The translations under genes were made by a program, and so were the position numbers. Source: Acidobacteria bacterium UBA2994 (GTDB lineage: Bacteria > Acidobacteriota > Vicinamibacteria > Vicinamibacterales > UBA8438). Taken from it: a stretch of 20,248 bases of DNA. Numbering within the stretch: position 1 is the stretch's first letter; every line of letters begins with the position of its first letter. The DNA lies in the NCBI GenBank assembly GCA_002346545.1, contig DEAA01000040.1, forward strand, positions 1 to 20,248, given 5' to 3'. Shown here piece after piece: positions 13,684 to 20,248 of this stretch. The notes below the pieces were generated by a model. The model was not told where the DNA came from and made no database searches. It worked only from the letters and a program-made list of their open reading frames with translations.

Positions 13684-14247
13684 TTAGCCGAGGTTGAACG
13701 TCATGCTACCGATCTCGGTCTGCCCGAGGTCGGTCGAGGCCACTAGCTTCACGGGGGTAGTCGTGTCTGTGAGCTCATACGCCACTGCGTTCGAGACGGT
13801 GCCGCCCTCCTTGATGTTCTCCAACTGCGAGTCGAGGAACTGGTCATCGGGCAGCGCCCCGACGTTGAGTTCGTTCTCCGCGTTGGGATCGTTGTCCTGG
13901 AAGGCGTTGAAGTAGAAGATGAAGTCGTTCGGGGTGACGTCTCGCTCGGCGCCGTTGTTGGTGATGTCGTACCAGAACGCGATGACCGGCACGTCGCCGT
14001 ACTCGTTGCCAGGCTCGCCGACCGGAATGGTCTTGGTGTCAGTAATGGTGATCGTCACGTCCTCCGTGGTGAGCACCGAGTTTTCGAAGGTCGCCTCGGC
14101 GGGCGCATCCTCGATCGGGGCGCTGTCGACGGTGACAGTCTCGTCGGGCGCGGGCGATTCGGTCGCGGTGCTGGCGCACCCCGCGAAGGCTAGAACGGCG
14201 ACGCCGAGCGACGCGATGAGCGTGGTGGCTTTAGTGGTGCGGTGCAT
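13684..14247 (-). CDS. DUF5067-type lipoprotein
   Basis: 187 residues. The ATG at 14247 is preceded by GGGGGAAA, so the in-frame ATG at 14259 is less likely. The signal peptide ends in the lipobox LAFAGC. A short acidic Thr/Pro/Glu linker follows, then a beta-rich domain with VPVIAFWYDITNNGAERDVTPNDFI and YFNAFQDND...LNVGALPDDQ, matching the DUF5067 (immunoglobulin-like, telomeric-repeat-binding-factor-2-like fold) lipoproteins of Gram-positives. The protein is surface-exposed. Placed at the end of a transfer region with its own promoter, it could act in surface/entry exclusion or mating contact. No sequence evidence proves this. Confidence 0.8.
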   Translation of the reverse strand: MHRTTKATTLIASLGVAVLAFAGCASTATESPAPDETVTVDSAPIEDAPAEATFENSVLTTEDVTITITDTKTIPVGEPGNEYGDVPVIAFWYDITNNGAERDVTPNDFIFYFNAFQDNDPNAENELNVGALPDDQFLDSQLENIKEGGTVSNAVAYELTDTTTPVKLVASTDLGQTEIGSMTFNLG

Positions 14248-14268
14248 GGTTTCCCCCATAAAAGTGAT

Positions 14269-14296
14269 CGCGCAGATGGTGCGCGTCTACATTATC
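14269..14296 (-). promoter_or_regulatory. Putative promoter/operator of the DUF5067 gene
   Basis: On the - strand a GATAAT -10-like box (14296-14291) precedes the gene by about 44 nt, with only a poor -35 match. A perfect inverted repeat CGCGCA-gatgg-TGCGCG (14269-14285) overlaps the expected transcription start and could be an operator. It suggests expression separate from the transfer operon. Confidence 0.4.
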
Positions 14297-14318
14297 TAGG
14301 CTGAGGAGTCCGCTCTGA

Positions 14319-15014
14319 TTACCGCAGGTCGGGGTACAAACCCTCCGGCGGGGCGGTGTAGGGCAGCTCTGCGCCCTTCTCGTTGACGTTCTCGCGGTTC
14401 TTCCCCTCGCCGGCAGCGGCGAACGGCCCGGACGGGTCGAGCAGCACGCTCATGTGGTGCTCGGCGTGGTCGCGGTACCAGACGCTCATGCCTGTTGTCG
14501 GGTCCAGGCGAAGGTGCTCCCAGGCCCGCCACAGCGCGTCGAGACGGATCGTCGCCTCCGGGTAGTTCCACCAGTCGGCCGCCCACACGGTGCGCTGGCC
14601 GTCGACACGGCGACGGTAGTTCTTCACCAGGTATTCGCGCACGAACTCGTCGACCGAGCCGTAGTACAGCGTCGGCTCCTCGTCGGCCGGCTCCTCGTCG
14701 AGCGCATCCATCGCGGCGGTGACAGCGCGACGGGCGGCCGTGGCCGCCTGCGCTTGCAGCTCCTCGATCACCGAGGGGTCCAGGGCCTCGTCGACTTCGG
14801 CCTGCACAGCGTCTTTCACCGCGCCCGTGATGGCCTTCTGCACCACGGCCCGAATGGCCGGGGCGGCGAGGGCGTTCGCGACGTCGGCAATGTCGACGCC
14901 GAACAGTCGGTCGGGTTCCCGTTCGGGCAGCTCCGCGCCGGGCTCGTCGCGCTCGTCCAGCTCGAACGGCTGCGCCTCGATGCCGGGCTCCTCGTCGCCC
15001 CAGTCGTCGCTCAT
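14319..15014 (-). CDS. DUF4913 protein, end of the transfer operon
   Basis: 231 residues from the ATG at 15014, whose A is the last base of the coupling protein stop (TGATG). Longer frames upstream lie inside that gene. Residues 1-40 are acidic and probably disordered, 45-105 helical Ala-rich. The DUF4913 domain spans about 116-200: LYYGSVDEFVREYLVKNYRR, WAADWWNYPEATIRLDALWR, DPTTGMSVWYRDHAEHHM. DUF4913 proteins are usual partners of TraG/VirD4-type genes in actinobacterial conjugative elements. Their role is unknown; an accessory or adaptor to the coupling protein is likely. Confidence 0.85.
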   Translation of the reverse strand: MSDDWGDEEPGIEAQPFELDERDEPGAELPEREPDRLFGVDIADVANALAAPAIRAVVQKAITGAVKDAVQAEVDEALDPSVIEELQAQAATAARRAVTAAMDALDEEPADEEPTLYYGSVDEFVREYLVKNYRRRVDGQRTVWAADWWNYPEATIRLDALWRAWEHLRLDPTTGMSVWYRDHAEHHMSVLLDPSGPFAAAGEGKNRENVNEKGAELPYTAPPEGLYPDLR

Positions 15015-16801
15015 CAGGCCGCGCCTTTCTCGCTGTTCGCGATCGCGACCTCGCGCACCGACTCCTGCGCCTCGATGATTGTCCGAGACGCCTGCGGGTC
15101 GTGAGCTGCGATCGACGCCTTGACCTTCTCCGCGTGCGGGCCGGTCATCCACGGCTGCGTGCGGATCAGCGTCGGCCGGTTCCCGGAGGAGAGCACGACG
15201 GCTCGACCCTTCGGCATGGCCGCGAGGTCGGCCACGTCCAGGATGCGCTCACGGTGAAGCTGCTGATTTACGCTGCGGCCACCGCGGCCGGAGGACACCG
15301 ACGACGCCTGACGGTCGTAGTCACCGATGAGCTTCGAGAGGCTTTCCAGGAACGCATCTTCGGAGACGCCGCCGCCGTAGACCTTGACGTTCGAGGCGCT
15401 CCACAGCTTGCGCATCCCCGACTCGCCCCACACGTCGACGCCCTGCGACCACGACTGCAGGATGGTCATCAACACGATTCCGCGCGAACCGTAGTGGCTG
15501 TAGAGGTTCGGCAGCTCACGCCACCGGCATACGTTCGCTGCCTCGTCCAGCACCCCGAGCAGGGGCACCGACAGGCGGCCACCGGCAGAGCCGGCGGCCA
15601 GCTCCTCCGCGGCCTCCACCACGGCGACCGTGAGGGCCGTGACGAGCGGGCCGGCGGTCCCTCGACCCTCCTTGGAGAGCGAGTACAGGGTGCCACCGTC
15701 GCGCACGAACGCGGCCGGGTCGAACTGCGGGCGCAGATCGGACGGCTCCTGCGGGTTCACCCACGCGGCCACCTGACGGTTGGTGAGGCACGACGCCATC
15801 TGCTGCGCCGTGCCGTAGATGCCGCCGCGCTGCTTCTCCGGGGCGGTGATGACACCGCGCACCTGGTCGGCCGTGAGGTCGTAGCCGTGACGCCGAAGAA
15901 TGTCGATCGGCTCCTCCTCCGTCGGGCGGGTGAGCCACGTGTAGACGTCGGTGATCGGCCGCACGTCGAGCGCGGCCGCGAGCAGGAGCCCCGCGAGGAG
16001 ATCCTGCCCCGCGGGGTCGAAGTAGGCATCGGTCTTGGCTCCCGGATCGCGCGAGCCGGAGGCGAAGTGGTCGGCCAGCTTGGCCGCGCGAACCTCGTCG
16101 GTGACGTAGCTGAGAGGGTTCCACCACCACGTAGGGTTCTCGAGCGCGATCCCCTGCGGATCGAACACCCAGACCGGGCCGGCCTCCGCGCGCACGTCGC
16201 GGGTCGCGTCGACGACGTCGCGCTTGTTCGAGGTCACGAGAATACCCCCAGGAGCGTCCAGGATCGCCGGGACGGCCCGAGAGGTCGTCTTACCGGTGCG
16301 AGGCCCCCAGATATCGATGTGCATGTCCTCCCACGTGCCGTAGAGCGGCATCTGACCGAGGGTCTTGCCGATCGGCACGCCGAGAGAGCCGGTGACGCCG
16401 AGCCGGGTCGCCTGCGCCTGCGCGTTGCGCTTGCTCAGGCCCTCGACGTCCTTCCCCCGGCCCATGTAGCTGCTGGCCCGGTCGACGCGCGTACGGCCCT
16501 TCCGGTAGCGCACGACGCCGACGATCGCGAGCACGACGAGAGCGAGGACGATCGCCAGGAGCACCGCGACGATCCAGGTCGCGGATGCCGGCCACGGCAC
16601 CCGACCGAGGATCACGCCCAGGGTGAACGCGAACAAGTCGGAGGGCAGCTCGACGCCGGTTCCGTCGAGCTGGTGCCCGAGGCGCACCGCCACGTTCAGA
16701 ACGACGATGACGGCCACGACGCCACCGATCCCCACCAGAAGCATCAGCGTCTCCGCGCCGAAGCCGCCGGGATCGCGGCGGCGATTGTTCGGAGTGCTCA
16801 T
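15014..16801 (-). CDS. Type IV coupling protein, VirD4/TraG family
   Basis: 595 residues; the ATG overlaps the upstream ATPase stop by 4 nt. Two N-terminal membrane segments (about 18-40 and 74-97) anchor a cytosolic RecA-like motor. The Walker A-like loop GPRTGKTTS lies near 166-174. Conserved TraG/VirD4 features follow: FDPQGIA, WWWNPLSYV, a Walker B LLGVLDEAAN (about 414-423) and MTILQSWSQ. The protein joins the relaxase-DNA complex to the secretion channel and powers DNA export. Length and order fit actinobacterial conjugative elements that transfer single-stranded DNA, not the FtsK/TraB type of Streptomyces plasmids. Confidence 0.93.
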   Translation of the reverse strand: MSTPNNRRRDPGGFGAETLMLLVGIGGVVAVIVVLNVAVRLGHQLDGTGVELPSDLFAFTLGVILGRVPWPASATWIVAVLLAIVLALVVLAIVGVVRYRKGRTRVDRASSYMGRGKDVEGLSKRNAQAQATRLGVTGSLGVPIGKTLGQMPLYGTWEDMHIDIWGPRTGKTTSRAVPAILDAPGGILVTSNKRDVVDATRDVRAEAGPVWVFDPQGIALENPTWWWNPLSYVTDEVRAAKLADHFASGSRDPGAKTDAYFDPAGQDLLAGLLLAAALDVRPITDVYTWLTRPTEEEPIDILRRHGYDLTADQVRGVITAPEKQRGGIYGTAQQMASCLTNRQVAAWVNPQEPSDLRPQFDPAAFVRDGGTLYSLSKEGRGTAGPLVTALTVAVVEAAEELAAGSAGGRLSVPLLGVLDEAANVCRWRELPNLYSHYGSRGIVLMTILQSWSQGVDVWGESGMRKLWSASNVKVYGGGVSEDAFLESLSKLIGDYDRQASSVSSGRGGRSVNQQLHRERILDVADLAAMPKGRAVVLSSGNRPTLIRTQPWMTGPHAEKVKASIAAHDPQASRTIIEAQESVREVAIANSEKGAA

Positions 16802-18429
16802 GACACCCTCTCCTCGTGCTCCTCGACCAGCTCCTCCACCGCACGCAGCGCGCGGCGGCCGGTGCGGGACTGCTCGTACCAGCGCTGGTTCGTGTCGCGG
16901 ATCGAGCGCTCAGCCTCCGTCAGTCGAACCTCGACCGGGATACCCGGCCGAGTGCCGACCTTCACGAGGAACTTCCCACGGCCCGGAGGGTCGACCTCGC
17001 GACCCGAAGCGGCATCCCACGCGGGCGGGTCCTGCCAGCCCGTCAGTAGCTCTTGCTCGGCCTCCGAGAACGGGATGACCGTCGTCAGCTCCGGCATTTC
17101 GGTGTACGGCAGGCCGGCGCACATGACCATGCCGGCGCGCTCGACGAAGCCCTTCGCCTTCAAGCGGTCCTCCTCCGGGAGCGCGCTCAGGTCGGCCATC
17201 GTGTGCGAAATCATCGCCGTGCCGACGCCCACCTGACGGTTCAGGCGGGTGAGGAAGTCGACGCGATCGACGATGCCGTTCCCGGCGCGCAGTGCGCGCC
17301 ACAGCTCGTCCATGATGACGAAGTAGTGCCGGCGCGGTTCCAGCCCGGCATCCGCGAGAACGTTCGCGATGTTCACCGTGGCGAAGCCGTTCGACCAGCA
17401 GGCGAGCAGAGTCGCCGCGCGCAGATCGCCCTCAGCCTCACCGATGGCCGAAATGTCGTAAACCACCGGGCGGTCGAGCCGCATCGGGTTCGTGGTGTGC
17501 TTGGAGAACATTTCGCCCAAGCGCCCACCGCGGGAGAGGCTGATGAGCGACGCTTCCAGCCCGCGCGTGATCCGCTGATACTCAGCGAAGTCGCCGCGGT
17601 CGACGGCCACCAGGCGCAGCTCCTCCGGCCCCTCCTGCACCACGCGCAGCAGATCGCCCAGAACGGGGATGCCCTCGAAGTGCCGGTCGAGGTAGCGCAG
17701 CGCCTGGTCGACGATCGATTCCTCGACGTCGCTCGGCGCCGACTTGCGGAGGATCGTCAGCAGGGACGACACCATAGCCAGGCGGCGGCCGTGAGCGTCC
17801 TCCAAGACCTCGCCGGCCTCCTTCTCGAATCCGGCGTCGACGAGCCGCTGAGCGGCCTCCTTCGCCTCGCCGGGGTCGAGGACGTTCAGATACCCGCGGC
17901 CGCGGCCGAGGGTGATGACCTGACCGCCGAGCGCGCGAATGACCTCCACATAGTCGGGGCGCAGATCGCCCAACACGAGAGGCTGCACGCCGTAGCCGGC
18001 AAGGCCGATCGCCATGCGGGCGACGGCCGTCGACTTGCCGAGGCCGGGCTTGCCGAGCACGAACAGCGACGGGTTGCTGATGAGCTTCGCGCGCTGGAAC
18101 CACGAAATCGGGTCGCAGCACAGCGTCGCCCCGGTGTGAATGTGGCGGCCTAGCGGAACGCCCACCATCGGAGTGCCGGCACCGATCGAGTACGGCCACA
18201 GGCCGCACACCTGAACGGTCGTCCCCCGCCACTCAGCGGGCGGCTGGATGAAGTTCGACATGCCGCCGCCGGCACCGCTCCACCCGCGAGAGGTGAGCGC
18301 CCCGGCCGACGTCGACGAGCCCGCATCCGTGTTCTTCCGACTGGTGCGCACGAACAGCAGCGCACCAACGATGACGAGCACGACGAGCCCGCCGAGGACG
18401 GCGAGGGCAATCTGATCCGGGGTCATCAC
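16798..18429 (-). CDS. VirB4/TraC-like conjugation ATPase
   Basis: 543 residues. The first codon may be GTG (18429, 4-nt GTGA overlap) or the adjacent ATG (18426, TGATG overlap). One membrane segment lies near 7-27, followed by a Ser/Gly linker. The ATPase core has Walker A GKPGLGKST (126-134) and Walker B YFVIMDELWRAL (369-380, DE 374-375), then GTAMISHTMADL. This is the AAA-like HerA/VirB4 class that energises the assembly and export of type IV secretion. It is shorter than classic VirB4 (~800 residues): the N-terminal VirB4 portion appears to be missing or split off, consistent with the SCO6880 protein immediately upstream supplying that part. Confidence 0.88.
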   Translation of the reverse strand: MMTPDQIALAVLGGLVVLVIVGALLFVRTSRKNTDAGSSTSAGALTSRGWSGAGGGMSNFIQPPAEWRGTTVQVCGLWPYSIGAGTPMVGVPLGRHIHTGATLCCDPISWFQRAKLISNPSLFVLGKPGLGKSTAVARMAIGLAGYGVQPLVLGDLRPDYVEVIRALGGQVITLGRGRGYLNVLDPGEAKEAAQRLVDAGFEKEAGEVLEDAHGRRLAMVSSLLTILRKSAPSDVEESIVDQALRYLDRHFEGIPVLGDLLRVVQEGPEELRLVAVDRGDFAEYQRITRGLEASLISLSRGGRLGEMFSKHTTNPMRLDRPVVYDISAIGEAEGDLRAATLLACWSNGFATVNIANVLADAGLEPRRHYFVIMDELWRALRAGNGIVDRVDFLTRLNRQVGVGTAMISHTMADLSALPEEDRLKAKGFVERAGMVMCAGLPYTEMPELTTVIPFSEAEQELLTGWQDPPAWDAASGREVDPPGRGKFLVKVGTRPGIPVEVRLTEAERSIRDTNQRWYEQSRTGRRALRAVEELVEEHEERVS

Positions 18430-19937
18430 ACACGCTCCCTCAGCGCCGCAGGGACGGCAACGTGCTTGGTCAGCACGAGGCCCAGCGGCAGCGCGGCGGC
18501 GAAAGCGCTGTCCTGTGATCCATAGACGGGACGCAGGCGCAGACGCGCCGTCGCGCCGAGGTTGTCGACGGCGGCGCGGGCGTCGGCCTCCTTGGCCGGG
18601 TCGAGCACCGTGGCGGTGACGAGGATGCCGAAGTTCACCAGGCCCGCGCCCGATGCCTCCTCCGATTCCGTCGCCTGAGCTGACCGCAGCGCGAGCGAGT
18701 CACGCGCCGCCGGCTTCCGCGTCGACGTCGCCTTGAACTCGGCAGCTCGCACGTCCGACTGCACGAGCGTTGCCGCCCGCGCCGGGTCGATCGGCTTGTA
18801 GAGCAGCGTCACACGCTTACGCGCAATGTCCCGGTGCGGAGCCAGCAGCCGGGCGAGTACGCCCGACTGCACGAGCCCGCGGGGAGCCTGAGTCATCGCC
18901 CATGTGACCGACTTGGCCGAGTCGTGCCGGTAGCCGTCCCAGTCGGCCTGCGCGGCCGTCGGGCCGACGTCGCTCCACCGCAGATCGGGCACTTCCCCGT
19001 CCGCGTGGGCGTCGTCGATGAGGGTCGCGGCCGCCGGGTCGTAGGCGACCCGGATCGTCTCGCACAGCTCCTGCGCCGAGAGGGGATGCGCAGCGCCGGC
19101 ACCGGTCGCCTGCAGGCTCGCCGTCAGACCAGGCAGGCGTGCCGCGAGCTCGCGCGCCATCTCGTCGGGCTGACGCGGCTTGGCACCCTTCCGGGGCGCG
19201 GCCGCGAACGTCAGCGTGACGTACGCCTTCACCGTCGACGAGCCGGTCGGGTAAGTCAGCACGACTTCGCCCAGCATCGCTTTCGCGAAGTCCGGGCCGT
19301 CGGGGTCGGTATTCGTTTCGACCTCTCGGCGCAGCCGGCGACCGGAGTCGGGAGCCGTCTCAATCGTGACCGCGGCCGCCTCCATGTTCGGCTCATCCCC
19401 GAGGTTGCGCAGCCAGTAGCCCCAATCGGCCACCCACAGGTCGATCTGCTCTTGGTCGACGAGCGCCGCGCCGTCAGGCTCGGTGCCGATGACGATCGAG
19501 TACGTCTTGGCGTGCGGTGAGTAGATCATCGCGAACGGGCGAGCGTAGGAGTCTTCGTGCTCGGAGAGCCGAGTCTGTGCAGCGAGCCCGGGAAGCTGGT
19601 TCGTTCCCCAGTCCGAACGCCCCAACGGTCCCGAGCGGTAGATATTCGCGCGCCGCCGCGTGGTCGAGGTCCATGCCGCGCGGTTCGCGGTGCGTGAGAG
19701 CACGCTGCGACCGTCGCCGTCGCGAATGGTCAGCAGCAGGATCAGGCCGCCGAACACCGCCGCGGTGATGAACGCATTCAGGATGTTCGTGGTCATCAGC
19801 ACGACGATGACGATCAGCAACGCCACGAACATGAGGCCGGTGCCGACGGTGCCGAGCCCGAGAAGACCGGGCGAGGTCGGTTGACGCCAGTTTCCGTAGG
19901 TGCGCACGGCCCTACGGCTTGTCTCAGCAGTCGCCAT
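18426..19937 (-). CDS. SCO6880 family type IV secretion protein
   Basis: 503 residues; the ATG overlaps the previous stop by one base (TGATG). Two adjacent N-terminal hydrophobic segments lie near 25-48 and 51-71 (VirB3/PrgI-like position), followed by a ~430-residue soluble part with no Walker motifs. Landmarks are YGNWRQPTSPGLLGLG, YARPFAMIYSPHAKTYSIVI and LLYKPIDPARAATLVQSD, which I recognise from the actinobacterial SCO6880 family found next to VirB4-like ATPases. It is probably the N-terminal VirB3/VirB4-like partner of the ATPase encoded downstream. Exact role unproven. Confidence 0.85.
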   Translation of the reverse strand: MATAETSRRAVRTYGNWRQPTSPGLLGLGTVGTGLMFVALLIVIVVLMTTNILNAFITAAVFGGLILLLTIRDGDGRSVLSRTANRAAWTSTTRRRANIYRSGPLGRSDWGTNQLPGLAAQTRLSEHEDSYARPFAMIYSPHAKTYSIVIGTEPDGAALVDQEQIDLWVADWGYWLRNLGDEPNMEAAAVTIETAPDSGRRLRREVETNTDPDGPDFAKAMLGEVVLTYPTGSSTVKAYVTLTFAAAPRKGAKPRQPDEMARELAARLPGLTASLQATGAGAAHPLSAQELCETIRVAYDPAAATLIDDAHADGEVPDLRWSDVGPTAAQADWDGYRHDSAKSVTWAMTQAPRGLVQSGVLARLLAPHRDIARKRVTLLYKPIDPARAATLVQSDVRAAEFKATSTRKPAARDSLALRSAQATESEEASGAGLVNFGILVTATVLDPAKEADARAAVDNLGATARLRLRPVYGSQDSAFAAALPLGLVLTKHVAVPAALRERV

Positions 19938-20248
19938 CAGCTCCCGCTCCCTTCACCTGTCGCTTGTTCACCAACGCTGCGAGCGGCCCCCGTCGCTGCC
20001 TGCCCTGCCTGCTTGGCAGCGCCGACAGCCGCTCCCGCGGCTGCGCCCCACGGGCCGGCCGCAGCTCCACCGGCAGCTCCACCACCGCCCGCAGACGCGG
20101 CCGCGGCGCCGGTACCGCCTCCGGCGGCACCGGAGGACGCCGCAGCGCCTGTCGTGCCACCGCCGCCAGCCGTCGCGCTCGACGCCTGCGCAGCTTGCGG
20201 GGCGGACTGCCCGGCACCGTTGGCCCCCGACGCACCAGTGGAGCCCGT
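19937..20248 (-). CDS. C-terminus of a TrbL/VirB6-like conjugal transfer membrane protein (partial)
   Basis: The frame is open through the right edge of the window and ends with TGA at 19939-19937, giving 103 visible residues; the start lies outside. The visible part is very rich in Gly, Ala, Ser and Thr, with a few polar stops (GPWGAAAGAAVGAAKQAGQ, ARSVGEQATGEGSGS). Such low-complexity Gly/Ala tails are typical of TrbL/VirB6-type polytopic proteins in actinobacterial conjugation operons. The position just upstream of the SCO6880 gene, with a one-base stop/start overlap, fits. The name rests on context and composition, as the membrane domain is not visible. Confidence 0.65.
   Translation of the reverse strand, partial: TGSTGASGANGAGQSAPQAAQASSATAGGGGTTGAAASSGAAGGGTGAAAASAGGGGAAGGAAAGPWGAAAGAAVGAAKQAGQAATGAARSVGEQATGEGSGS

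Noticed and set aside
15101..17236. 711-codon open frame on the + strand
   Set aside because: Antisense to the VirD4- and VirB4-like genes, which carry clear Walker motifs; the product is Arg/His/Glu-rich with no recognisable domain.
19924..20235. Arg/Pro-rich 103-codon frame on the - strand near the right edge
   Set aside because: Shadow in another frame of the Gly/Ala-rich TrbL-like C-terminus, which has a proper stop/start overlap with the SCO6880 gene.

Overview
The window is high-GC actinobacterial DNA. GTG starts, GC-rich codon use, lipoprotein signals and the protein families point to the Micrococcales, probably a Microbacteriaceae-like host; the genus cannot be fixed from sequence alone. 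It reads as part of a conjugative plasmid or integrative conjugative element that carries a copper-handling cargo. No replication gene, integrase, attachment site, tRNA, rRNA or CRISPR array was seen.

Bases 1-6076 (+ strand) are a copper/metal resistance cluster: the C-terminal half of a CopA-like Cu(I) P-type ATPase (cut by the window edge), a complete His-rich CPH-type (CopB-like) ATPase, a DUF6153 membrane protein, a DUF305 lipoprotein, an Asp-box (F510_1955-type) lipoprotein and a DUF305 membrane protein. Bases 6077-6285 are non-coding, with direct repeats, a 12-bp palindrome and a likely promoter. Bases 6286-8896 (+) form a tightly packed unit: VbhA-like antitoxin, Fic toxin, an unannotated 44-residue ORF, a serine resolvase and a DUF5677 protein, most of them joined by 4-nt overlaps or almost no spacing.

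Bases 8893-9742 (- strand) hold a small XRE-type regulator and a coiled-coil protein, separated by a 247-bp non-coding stretch filled with nested stem-loops. Bases 9743-9996 are a non-coding region packed with inverted repeats that looks like an origin of transfer. It leads into a + strand mobilization operon: MobC, a MobA/VirD2-type relaxase, a coiled-coil protein, a two-segment membrane protein and a 55-residue protein (to 13614).

From the right edge a - strand transfer operon converges on it: TrbL/VirB6-like C-terminus, SCO6880 family protein, VirB4/TraC-like ATPase, VirD4/TraG coupling protein and a DUF4913 protein, each start overlapping the preceding stop. A separately promoted DUF5067 lipoprotein follows. 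The two operons meet at a strong bidirectional terminator (13634-13676). The relaxase and MobC would process oriT; the coupling protein, the VirB4-like ATPase and the membrane proteins would form the export channel; the Fic module and resolvase would help keep the element; the copper genes are the selectable cargo.
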